Assembly: GCA_029262275.1 (NCBI GenBank)
Contig: JAJCZS010000021.1
Location: forward strand, 1-64,000
DNA length: 64,000 nt
Reading direction: 5' to 3'
From: Deltaproteobacteria bacterium
GTDB taxonomy: Bacteria > Desulfobacterota_D > UBA1144 > Nemesobacterales > UBA2774
Below, piece by piece: positions 1 to 8,048 of the stretch (the stretch's first letter is position 1; each line of letters begins with the position of its first letter). The translations under genes and the position numbers were made by a program. The notes under the pieces are model-generated. The model worked only from the letters and a program-made list of their open reading frames with translations, had not been told where the DNA came from and did not search any database.

Positions 1-798
1 TGATAGCTTAAAGTCCTCAGGTATTTCCCATATATCCATTATCAGATCATCAATCAGCAATCTGAGATTCTTTGCGCTTATTCTGGAGATGTCGTGAATA
101 GAATAAGCGGGGACATTTTTATTAAGTACATTGAACAAGGAGCAATGATTTCTTCTTGAGGAATATAGACATGAGCATGAGTTTAAATCCACATTAGTAT
201 CTGCAAGAAATTCCAGGGCTTGCTCAGCTTCAGATTGAATCTTACTGTACTCGGCATCTACTAGTTCAGTGACATCTGTAATTGCAAACATATCAAATAG
301 TTCTAAATCCTGAGTTTTCTTAAAGTCTTTATTCATATGAATAATGTAGGTTTGATCAACACTAATGCCTGATTGATTCAACACAAGTTTCTGAAAAGTA
401 ATATCGTATATGTGATTTTCATCTTTGCCGGTTTTGATGCTAGTTGATGACTTCACTTCATAAATTCTCCAAGCACCTGAGAATTCATTGTAAATAAGCA
501 CGTCAGTTTTAGCTAAAAGCCCGGAACTAGTTATGAAAGTTGCTTGATATATTGGGGATGTTTTTGATTCTATTAGTTCTTTAGTTTTTAAAGCAGCTTG
601 TTCATTGCTGCCTTCTACTAAAATGCCTTTATCAAATATTTCTCTTGCAGCAAGCTCGACTTCGTATCCTTCATCAATTAGCTTTTGTTCAAATTCTGAG
701 ATAGTTGGCCGTATATATAGGTCTGGATTGTTCTTCTTTAGCCAAAGACATTTTGGGCATTGAAGATATTCCCTGAAATCGGTCTTGGATAAATACAT
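1..798 (-). CDS. DUF2779-type PD-(D/E)XK nuclease-like protein, N-terminal part
   Basis: The frame is open from an ATG at 798 to the window edge, giving 266 residues with the C-terminus missing. The start MYLSKTDFREYLQCPKCLWL is typical of DUF2779 proteins. A nuclease core follows: an Asp in LLAKTDVLIYN, then EVKSS as the E-x-K signature of PD-(D/E)XK nucleases. Cysteines sit at the N-terminus (QCPKC) and in a late CSC...C cluster, the arrangement by which Cas4/AddB-type nucleases hold an Fe-S cluster. DUF2779 proteins normally carry a further C-terminal domain, which would lie outside the window. No CRISPR array or cas gene is nearby, so a Cas4 role is not supported. The family is well supported, but the cellular role is unknown. 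Confidence 0.75.
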   Translation of the reverse strand, partial: MYLSKTDFREYLQCPKCLWLKKNNPDLYIRPTISEFEQKLIDEGYEVELAAREIFDKGILVEGSNEQAALKTKELIESKTSPIYQATFITSSGLLAKTDVLIYNEFSGAWRIYEVKSSTSIKTGKDENHIYDITFQKLVLNQSGISVDQTYIIHMNKDFKKTQDLELFDMFAITDVTELVDAEYSKIQSEAEQALEFLADTNVDLNSCSCLYSSRRNHCSLFNVLNKNVPAYSIHDISRISAKNLRLLIDDLIMDIWEIPEDFKLS

Positions 799-853
799 AT
801 CTCAATTTTAGCATAGAAGAAAATAAATAGAATTATAGGGTGGAGTTTTGAAA

Positions 854-2299
854 TTATTGAGGAGTTTGTTGATAGTCGGCAATTTCAGATTCATCCATGT
901 CTAATGGAGAAATCCAGCCGCCGCCTAGAGCTTTATAGAGCCTCACATAAGCGTTGTAGTATTCCTGTGTGGCTTGGGATAGATCCAGCTGAGCTGAGAA
1001 CTGAGCGCGTTCAGAGTCCAGCACTTCGAGGTAGCTTGAGAACCCTTGGTCATATCTCATTTTAGAGAGTCTGTTAGCATTCTCTGCTGCTGTGACTTGT
1101 TTGGATAGAGCTTCAATTTGTTCTCTATAAGTCTGAATATCAACAAGAGCGTCTGATACTTCTCTGAAGGCATTGAGCACTACATTCTGATAAATGTATA
1201 GGGCTTGTTCTGTTCTCGTTTCTTCAATCTCAACCCGGGCCTTGTCCTGTCCAAAGTTGAAAATAGGTCCCGCAATTCCAGCTGCAATAGACCATGCAAA
1301 ACCATCAATCGTCATCTGCGCGGCTTCGTTTGTAGCAGCTCCAACTGCCCCAGAAATGCTTAAAGCCGGAAACCTTTCTGCTACTGCAACTCCAATTAAA
1401 GCATTTTGAGCTTGTATGAGATAAAGTGCTTCTAAAATATCGGGTCTTCTTTCCAGCAATGAAGACGGCAGCCCAACAGGTACGTCAGGAGGAATTGTCT
1501 GATCATAAAGATTAAGATCGGTATTTACTTCCTGAGGGAATCTGCCCAGAAGGATGCTGATTGCATTTTCTGTATTAGCAATTAAACGTTTATTTACTGG
1601 TACAGCAGCAGCGGCAATTTCTCTTTGTACTTGAGCCTGGTTGAGATCAATCTCAGGTATTACCCCTTTATCAAATCGTTTTTGCATAATTATTAGGCTT
1701 TCATCTCTTGATTCAAGAGTTTGTTCGGAAACCCTAAGTCTTTCTTTAAAATCTAATAGCATAAAATATGAACCTACAACTTCAGAGATAAGGCTTATTT
1801 GAACTGTTTTTGTAGCGTACTCCGTTGCAAGTAGCTGGGCTCTAGCAGATTCGTTAGCTCTACGGAATTTGCCCCAGAAATCTATTTCCCAGTTTACTAC
1901 AGGAGAAATAAATGCGCTATTAGTAGGTTCATCGGGATCACTTGATATGATCCCACCGTTGAAATTACCTCTGTTAGCTCCACCTTGTAAGTCAAATCTC
2001 GGGTAGAGGTCGGCTTGTGTAAAAGTTAGAAACGAGCGAGCTTCTTCGATACGGCTTATCGCAATAAGTAGGTCTTTGTTTTCAACTAGTGCTGTGTTTA
2101 CAAGTGAAACCAATACTGGGTCGTTAAAGAGCTCCCACCACACGAGGTTTACTTCTTGATTGTCATACTCATTAGCAAATCTGAACTCATCGGGCAAATC
2201 ATCAAACTGAGGTTCTTTGAAGTCAGGTCCAACTAGGCAACCCGTTAGTAGGATTCCAATCATAAGAAATATAGATAAGAATTTATTTGGTCTGCTCAT
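854..2299 (-). CDS. NodT-type RND efflux outer-membrane channel lipoprotein
   Basis: A 481-residue outer-membrane factor of the OprM/NodT family, which forms the exit duct of a tripartite drug or solute pump. The N-terminus is a lipoprotein signal peptide with lipobox LLTGC, followed by VGPDFKEP, the usual start of mature NodT proteins. Two repeated helical outer-membrane efflux protein domains follow (about residues 60-260 and 280-465). The length is normal for the family. The ATG overlaps the stop of the pump gene by 4 bases, so it is the last gene of an adaptor-pump-channel operon read leftward. The substrate cannot be told from sequence. Confidence 0.93.
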   Translation of the reverse strand: MSRPNKFLSIFLMIGILLTGCLVGPDFKEPQFDDLPDEFRFANEYDNQEVNLVWWELFNDPVLVSLVNTALVENKDLLIAISRIEEARSFLTFTQADLYPRFDLQGGANRGNFNGGIISSDPDEPTNSAFISPVVNWEIDFWGKFRRANESARAQLLATEYATKTVQISLISEVVGSYFMLLDFKERLRVSEQTLESRDESLIIMQKRFDKGVIPEIDLNQAQVQREIAAAAVPVNKRLIANTENAISILLGRFPQEVNTDLNLYDQTIPPDVPVGLPSSLLERRPDILEALYLIQAQNALIGVAVAERFPALSISGAVGAATNEAAQMTIDGFAWSIAAGIAGPIFNFGQDKARVEIEETRTEQALYIYQNVVLNAFREVSDALVDIQTYREQIEALSKQVTAAENANRLSKMRYDQGFSSYLEVLDSERAQFSAQLDLSQATQEYYNAYVRLYKALGGGWISPLDMDESEIADYQQTPQ

Positions 2300-5200
2300 T
2301 TTGTCTCAACTTTTGCGAGATCTCTTTTCTCTTCGTATTTACCTAGTTTTCCTACCATTACAAAAAACATCGGATAGAAAAACACACCAAGTAAAGTTGC
2401 TATAGACATGCCACCTAGGAGAGCCACTCCCATAACTACTCTTGCTTCTGCACCTGCACCTGAAGCGACAACGAGAGGCAGCACTCCAAGAATAAATGAG
2501 AATGCTGTCATTAATATTGGTCTAAATCTAAGTTTTGCGGCTTTTATTGCGGCATCGAACAGAGAAAGTCCCTTATCAAATTCAAGTTTTGCGAATTCAA
2601 CTATTAGTATGGCGTTCTTGGCGGCCATTGCAATCAACATAACAAGAGCGATTTGAGCAAATATATTCATCTCATAACTCTCACTAAATAGTCTAGCGAC
2701 GAAGAGTGCCAGGAAGGCGCCAAAGATAGCAAATGGGGTACCTAATAAAATACTCCATGGTAAAGTCCAACTCTCATACTGAGCGCATAGTATGAGGAAT
2801 ACAAATACTAGAGCAAATAAAAATACTATGCCGGCCGATCCTGACGCTGCTTTTTCCTGATAGGACATATTACTCCAAGCATAGCCCATATTTGCAGGCA
2901 GCACCTCTGCAGCAACCTCCTCTAGCGTGGCTAGGGTTTGCGCAGACGTATATCCTGGGGCCGGTCCCCCTGTTAGTTCTACCGATCGGAATAAGTTGAA
3001 TCGATTAGTGAAATCTGGGCCTGTTATATCTCTAATATCCACGAAACCTGCAAGCGGGACACTGTCACCGTTTGAGTTTTTTATGTAGTAGAAGTTAATC
3101 TGGTTTTCGCTCTGTCTATATTCAGGCTCGGCTTGTATAAATGCTCTATATAATCTGCCGAATCTTGTGAAATCATTTACATAAGTTCCACCTAGAAATG
3201 CTCCTACAGTGCTGTATATATTCTCTAGTGGGATACCAGCTTTTAGAACTGCGTCCGTATCAATATCCATAAATCTCTGGGGTACATTTGCTCTGAATGT
3301 AGTAAAAATTGAACCAATCTCTTCTCTTTGCATCGCAGCTTGTATAAATCTTGTTGATTGTTGTGCCAGGTATTCAGGAGTGTTTCCCCCTCTATCCTGA
3401 AGCATCATTGTGAATCCTGAACCACTTCCAAGACCAGGAATAGCGGGAGGGCCGAAAGCAAAAACTTGGGCTTCATTTATTTGAGTCCTAAATGCGATAT
3501 TTAGTAGACCAACTATTTCGTTTGCTGTTTCATTCCTTTCGCCCCAGTCTTTGAGGGAAACAAATACGAATGAAGAGTTTGAAGAAAAACTGCCTGATAA
3601 GAGGCTGAATCCTGCAGCTGATGTAATATATTCTACTTGATCAAACTGACCAATAATCTTCTCCACTTTTTTAGTCACAGCGTCAGATCTCTGCAGTGAT
3701 GCTGCATCAGGGAGCTGTATGTTAACCATGAGATAACCCATGTCTTCGTTTGGCATGAATCCTCCTGGGAGCAGCTTGGCTAGGAAAATAATTCCTATTA
3801 CAAGAATTCCGAGGAACAGAAGGCCACGTTTTATTTGTACGGTAACTACACGTGTTAAGTCTACATATTTATGTGTTAGTCGATCAAACCCATTGTTGAA
3901 TTTGTCAAAGAAACGGCCCAGAACTCCTTTGGCAGGCTCTCTTTTTCTAAGAAGCATTGAACATAATGCAGGGCTGAGTGTAAGAGCATTGATTGAAGAA
4001 AAAACAACAGACACAGCAACAGTGATAGCAAACTGTTGATAAAGCCGCCCAGTAATACCGGCCATTACAGCAACCGGAATAAACACTGCAACAAGAACAA
4101 GGGTTGTAGCAATAACTGGCGCTGTAACCTCGCTCATGGCTTTCATGGTTGCTTCTTTAGGGGACATGCCATCTTCAATATTTGACTGCACTGCTTCTAC
4201 AACAACAATGGCATCATCAACCACAATACCAATTGCTAGCACCAGTCCCAGTAGTGATAAAACATTAATAGTAAATCCAATTAGAGGAAAAATCATAAAT
4301 GCAGCTACTAGGGAGACAGGTATGGCAATTGTTGGAATGAGGGCTGCTCTCCAATCCTGTATAAATATAAAAACAACTAGTATTACAAGAGCTAATGCAA
4401 CAAATAGTGTGACTACGATCTCCTTAATACCCGCTGTGATCGCAAGCGTAGTGTCTAGGGATATGTCATATCTCATGCTCTCTGGAAACGATTTAGATAT
4501 ATCTTCAATAGTGGTTTTTACTGTGCTAGCGAGTTCTGTGGCATTAGACCCAGGTGCCTGATATAAAGCGATAATAGTGCATTCTTGTCCATCGAGTCTT
4601 GTAAAAGCATTGTAGGTTTCAACCCCTAGCTCGACACGGGCAATGTCCTTAATTTTAACTTGAGAGCCGCCTTCTCCAGTTCTTACCACAACTTCGCCAA
4701 ATTCCTCAGGTGAATTAAGTCGCTCAGGTAGCCTAACTGTATATGTGAAATCAGTACCAGGAGGAGCTGGCTCTGCCCCAAACTGTCCACCTGGAACAAT
4801 TACGCTCTGCTGCCTTATTGCATCAACAATTTCTGGAATAGTAATACCCAACTGCGCAATACGATCGGGTTTGATCCATACCCTCATAGAATAGTCGCTT
4901 GCACCTAGTACCTGAACACGACCGATTCCTTTAATACGAGCTAGAGTGTCTTGAATGTTAATTAGAGCATAGTTTCCAAGGAAGTTTTGATCGAATCTCC
5001 CGTCCTCAGAGGTTAAAGTGATCAACATAAGTATATTAGGGAGCGATTTCTCAGTTGTTACTCCAAGTCTTGTAACCTCTTCTGGAAGCCTTGCAGTAGC
5101 CGCTGCAACTCTATTTTGAGTAAAAACAGTGTTTAAATCCGGATCAGTCCCGACTTCAAATGAGACCTGTATTGCCATTGTGCCATCATTGGCATTAGTA

Positions 5201-5439
5201 GATTTCATGTAGATCATGTTGTCTACACCATTTATTTGTTGTTCAAGAGGTGTCGCAACAGATTCTTCTACACTTATAGCGTTAGCACCTGTATAACTGG
5301 CCCTAACTTCAACTATTGGAGGAGTAATATCAGGATATTGTTCAATGGGGAGTCCTCCCATGAATACAAATCCTACTATAACCATAACAATGGCAATCAC
5401 CATTGCTACAATAGGTCTATTGACGAAAAAATTGCCCAT
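2296..5439 (-). CDS. RND efflux pump, HAE1/AcrB family permease
   Basis: A 1047-residue inner-membrane proton/substrate antiporter of the AcrB type, full length for the family. The N-terminus MGNFFVNRPIVAMVIAIVM is the standard TM1 start. TM4 carries the paired aspartates of the proton relay (GIVVDDAIVVVE), and TM10 has the matching lysine (AMAAKNAILIVEFAK). Two large periplasmic loops lie between TM1-TM2 and TM7-TM8. The gene lies 6 bases after the adaptor gene and overlaps the channel gene by 4 bases, so all three are probably co-translated. It is likely to export hydrophobic compounds. The relay residues are intact, unlike those of the second RND pump at 25738-28917. Confidence 0.95.
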   Translation of the reverse strand: MGNFFVNRPIVAMVIAIVMVIVGFVFMGGLPIEQYPDITPPIVEVRASYTGANAISVEESVATPLEQQINGVDNMIYMKSTNANDGTMAIQVSFEVGTDPDLNTVFTQNRVAAATARLPEEVTRLGVTTEKSLPNILMLITLTSEDGRFDQNFLGNYALINIQDTLARIKGIGRVQVLGASDYSMRVWIKPDRIAQLGITIPEIVDAIRQQSVIVPGGQFGAEPAPPGTDFTYTVRLPERLNSPEEFGEVVVRTGEGGSQVKIKDIARVELGVETYNAFTRLDGQECTIIALYQAPGSNATELASTVKTTIEDISKSFPESMRYDISLDTTLAITAGIKEIVVTLFVALALVILVVFIFIQDWRAALIPTIAIPVSLVAAFMIFPLIGFTINVLSLLGLVLAIGIVVDDAIVVVEAVQSNIEDGMSPKEATMKAMSEVTAPVIATTLVLVAVFIPVAVMAGITGRLYQQFAITVAVSVVFSSINALTLSPALCSMLLRKREPAKGVLGRFFDKFNNGFDRLTHKYVDLTRVVTVQIKRGLLFLGILVIGIIFLAKLLPGGFMPNEDMGYLMVNIQLPDAASLQRSDAVTKKVEKIIGQFDQVEYITSAAGFSLLSGSFSSNSSFVFVSLKDWGERNETANEIVGLLNIAFRTQINEAQVFAFGPPAIPGLGSGSGFTMMLQDRGGNTPEYLAQQSTRFIQAAMQREEIGSIFTTFRANVPQRFMDIDTDAVLKAGIPLENIYSTVGAFLGGTYVNDFTRFGRLYRAFIQAEPEYRQSENQINFYYIKNSNGDSVPLAGFVDIRDITGPDFTNRFNLFRSVELTGGPAPGYTSAQTLATLEEVAAEVLPANMGYAWSNMSYQEKAASGSAGIVFLFALVFVFLILCAQYESWTLPWSILLGTPFAIFGAFLALFVARLFSESYEMNIFAQIALVMLIAMAAKNAILIVEFAKLEFDKGLSLFDAAIKAAKLRFRPILMTAFSFILGVLPLVVASGAGAEARVVMGVALLGGMSIATLLGVFFYPMFFVMVGKLGKYEEKRDLAKVETK

Positions 5440-5445
5440 TTTAGT

Positions 5446-6603
5446 TTATATACTCGTTAAATCTGGAATTTTGATATCCACTATTTCTGGTTTAACAACC
5501 TGACCTTCTCTAACTACCTGTAGTCCTTCATATATAACTTTCTCGCCTGGCTTAAGACCTTCTTTAATCAGCCAGAATTCCTTTATGGTTGGTCCTACTA
5601 CAACCTGTCTATTTTCTACTTTGTTTTCATCTGTAACTACTAGTACGTTGAATTTCCCCTGAAGTTCCATTACACATCTCTGAGGAACAAGGATTCCATT
5701 CTTTACAACATCCACCTCAGCTCTGACTCTTGCAAATAATCCGGGGCGAAGGAGCTGATCTGGATTTGGGAACAGAGTTTGTACGAGTATTGATCCAGTT
5801 TGTGTATCAAAATTTCTATCTATAAAATCAAAGGAGCCTCTATGTTTATATGCTGATCCATCTGAAAGAAGGAGAACTAGATCATCGTCCTCTTCTTCAG
5901 TCTCCTCAGGACGGGCAGTGCCAGTCTCATCTATGAACCTCCTAGCGGCCTCTAGATATTCTCTCTGAGTTAAATAAAATTGAACTGCCATAGTGTCTAT
6001 ATAGGAAATTGTCGTAAGCACTACAGTATTAGCGCTTGCTCCAACATAATCTCCCTCATTGGCATTCGTTTTCCCTATTACTCCATCAATCGGGGCATAA
6101 ACTTTGGTATAGCTTAGCTCAAGTTCGGCTGCTCTAAGGTTTGCCTCTGCTGCTTTTACTCCTTCCTGTGATGCATCATAACGTGCTTGTGCCGCATCAA
6201 GGTCGATTTGGCTGATTGCATTTTCTGCTGCAAGAGGTTTTATTCGGCTAAGATCGCTCTCAGCATTTACTAGATTTACTTTTGTTGCTGCAAGCTCACT
6301 CTGTGCAGTTGCAACTTTTTCTTCAAATGGCTGGCTCTCTATTGTATATAGAAGATCCCCCTTTTTAACAAAAGAACCCTCTACAAAATCTCTTGTTTCT
6401 AGAAATCCTGCTACACGTGCTGCAATATCCACGTTGGTATTTCCTAGAGTCTCACCAACAAACTCTCTGAATATGGGGACATCAGTTGCTGTTGTAACAT
6501 AGACTTGAACTGTTGGAGTTGGGAGCTGCTGTTGCTGATCCCCTCCACAGGAAAAAACAAACATAGTTAAAACTAATAATGCGCTAAGTAATTTGTTGAC
6601 CAT
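5446..6603 (-). CDS. RND efflux periplasmic adaptor (membrane fusion protein), lipoprotein
   Basis: A 385-residue membrane fusion protein of the AcrA/HlyD family that bridges pump and outer-membrane channel. A lipoprotein signal ends at FVFSCGGDQ. The order is lipoyl half-motif (about residues 60-95), an alpha-helical hairpin rich in Ala/Glu (about 95-165), second lipoyl half (KVYAPIDGVIGKT), then beta-barrel and membrane-proximal domains. An acidic stretch (ARPEETEEEDDDL, about residue 225) is unusual. The ATG at 6603 follows AAGGAGA at a suitable distance. It is the first gene of the leftward operon; no regulator is adjacent, and the upstream neighbour reads the other way. Confidence 0.92.
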   Translation of the reverse strand: MVNKLLSALLVLTMFVFSCGGDQQQQLPTPTVQVYVTTATDVPIFREFVGETLGNTNVDIAARVAGFLETRDFVEGSFVKKGDLLYTIESQPFEEKVATAQSELAATKVNLVNAESDLSRIKPLAAENAISQIDLDAAQARYDASQEGVKAAEANLRAAELELSYTKVYAPIDGVIGKTNANEGDYVGASANTVVLTTISYIDTMAVQFYLTQREYLEAARRFIDETGTARPEETEEEDDDLVLLLSDGSAYKHRGSFDFIDRNFDTQTGSILVQTLFPNPDQLLRPGLFARVRAEVDVVKNGILVPQRCVMELQGKFNVLVVTDENKVENRQVVVGPTIKEFWLIKEGLKPGEKVIYEGLQVVREGQVVKPEIVDIKIPDLTSI

Positions 6604-6805
6604 AGTGTTTTCTCCTTGTTCGTAATCTCTCCCAAGAATGTTGTCAGACTAGCTTTCATTCCCCCACCAGGGAAAATGATTATAACAGGTTTTCGGGTTT
6701 TAAACCAAGTAATCAAAAATAATGTTTCCACTATCTAAATCTGTAAATTATATAGTGGATAAAAAGTTGGTGTTTGTTATCCTTCTTAACAAAAGTGGGG
6801 ATTAT

Positions 6806-7900
6806 ATGAAAAGAGATTTCTGGCCAGACTATGTTAAAAGATTTACTCAGCTTATAGGAATTGAACACCCTATAATCCAGGCTCCTATGGCCGGTGGTCC
6901 TAGTACTCCTGAGTTAGTAGCTGCTGTATCAAATTCAGGTGCTCTTGGCTCACTAGGCGTGGGTTATCTCACACCTGAGCAAATAGATGCTGAGATTAAA
7001 AAAGTCAGAGAACTTACAACTAGGCCTTTTTGTGTAAATCTCTTTGTTCCTGAAAATAATCAATCACAAGATGTTAGTAGTGAAGTACAGAAAAAATTAG
7101 AGGAGTTCTCAAAAGAACTGGGAGTTTCTCCTGCTCAACTTCCAGGACCTCCAAGTTATACGTTTGAAGATCAGCTTGCCGTTGTTATTGACAATGATGT
7201 CCCTGTTTTCAGTTTTACCTTTGGTATACCAGAAGAACGGCTTATGAAAAAACTGCTTGATCAGCGAACGTTAATCCTTGGAACGGCAACTTGTGTCGAA
7301 GAAGGGTTTTTACTTCAAGAAGCAGGATGCAATTCCATAGTAGCTCAGGGTAGTGAAGCAGGTGGTCACAGGGGCTCATTTGGATCAACTGTTGGAACTC
7401 CAATGATAGGAGGGCTTGTATTAATCCCTCAGTTAGCTAACAAAGTTAACATCCCTGTAATTGCATCAGGTGGGATAATGGACGGGCGAGGGATTGCTGC
7501 ATCTTTGGTATTAGGAGCATCTGCTGTACAAATAGGTACAGCTTTTCTTAGCTGCAAAGAGGCAAATTTGCCCCAACCATGGCTTGATTCCTTAATAACC
7601 TCCAAAGACACTAGCACCATTTTGACTAAGACCTTTTCAGGTAAATATGCACGTGGAATAAGAAACCGTTTTATTGATGAAATGTCTTCTCTTGAAGATG
7701 AAATTCCTCCATACCCAATACAGAACACCCTTACCAGGCAAATAAGAAATGCATCAAAGGAAAGAGGGGACTCAGAATATATGTCCATGTGGGCGGGGCA
7801 GGGGGCTGCTATGTCTAGACAATCCACTGCAAAAGAACTCGTTGATGCTTTGGTTTCAGAGACCTATGAGACTATCGAGGTTATAAAAGCAAAACTATAG
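6806..7900 (+). CDS. Nitronate monooxygenase (2-nitropropane dioxygenase family)
   Basis: An FMN-dependent TIM-barrel enzyme that oxidises alkyl nitronates, probably a detoxifying enzyme. Seen motifs are HPIIQAPMAGG near the N-terminus, GSEAGGHRG with the family's catalytic histidine, and SGGIMDGRGIAASLVLGA followed by QIGTAF for FMN phosphate binding. The frame stays open upstream to 6722, but the ATG at 6806 has GGGG five bases before it and starts MKRDFWPDYVKRF. The upstream 28 residues look unlike any family N-terminus. From 6806 it is 364 residues, normal for the long-form family. It is transcribed alone, divergent from the RND operon. Confidence 0.88.
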   Translation: MKRDFWPDYVKRFTQLIGIEHPIIQAPMAGGPSTPELVAAVSNSGALGSLGVGYLTPEQIDAEIKKVRELTTRPFCVNLFVPENNQSQDVSSEVQKKLEEFSKELGVSPAQLPGPPSYTFEDQLAVVIDNDVPVFSFTFGIPEERLMKKLLDQRTLILGTATCVEEGFLLQEAGCNSIVAQGSEAGGHRGSFGSTVGTPMIGGLVLIPQLANKVNIPVIASGGIMDGRGIAASLVLGASAVQIGTAFLSCKEANLPQPWLDSLITSKDTSTILTKTFSGKYARGIRNRFIDEMSSLEDEIPPYPIQNTLTRQIRNASKERGDSEYMSMWAGQGAAMSRQSTAKELVDALVSETYETIEVIKAKL

Positions 7901-7939
7901 TTTTTTCTGTTTGGATGCTATGTAGTTGTTGTTGTTTGG

Positions 7940-7951
7940 TCGAACGTTCGA
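7940..7951. promoter_or_regulatory. Perfect 12-bp palindrome upstream of the anchored repeat protein
   Basis: TCGAACGTTCGA is a perfect 12-base palindrome. It lies five bases upstream of a candidate -35 box for the gene at 8049, so it could be an operator. No regulator in the window can be assigned to it. Confidence 0.35.
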
Positions 7952-7955
7952 ATTC

Positions 7956-7983
7956 TTGACTTGATCTGGGCTTGCCGTATATT
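7956..7983 (+). promoter_or_regulatory. Candidate sigma-70 promoter for the gene at 8049
   Basis: TTGACT (7956-7961) and TATATT (7978-7983) are separated by 16 bases. Each matches the consensus at 5 of 6 positions. This is the only good pair between 7901 and the start codon at 8049. Confidence 0.5.
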
Positions 7984-8048
7984 ATTAGATAGATAGTGAT
8001 ATACTGAGTAATATAAGTTTGTAATAATCCTTTAAGGTAAATAATGAG

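Noticed and set aside
1-798. Cas4 with a CRISPR system
   Set aside because: No repeat-spacer array and no other cas gene is present in the window; the N-terminus fits DUF2779 better.
4136-4561. Long open frame on the plus strand inside the RND pump gene
   Set aside because: It is antisense to a highly conserved membrane region, has no ribosome site and its product matches nothing; similar frames lie opposite the second pump.
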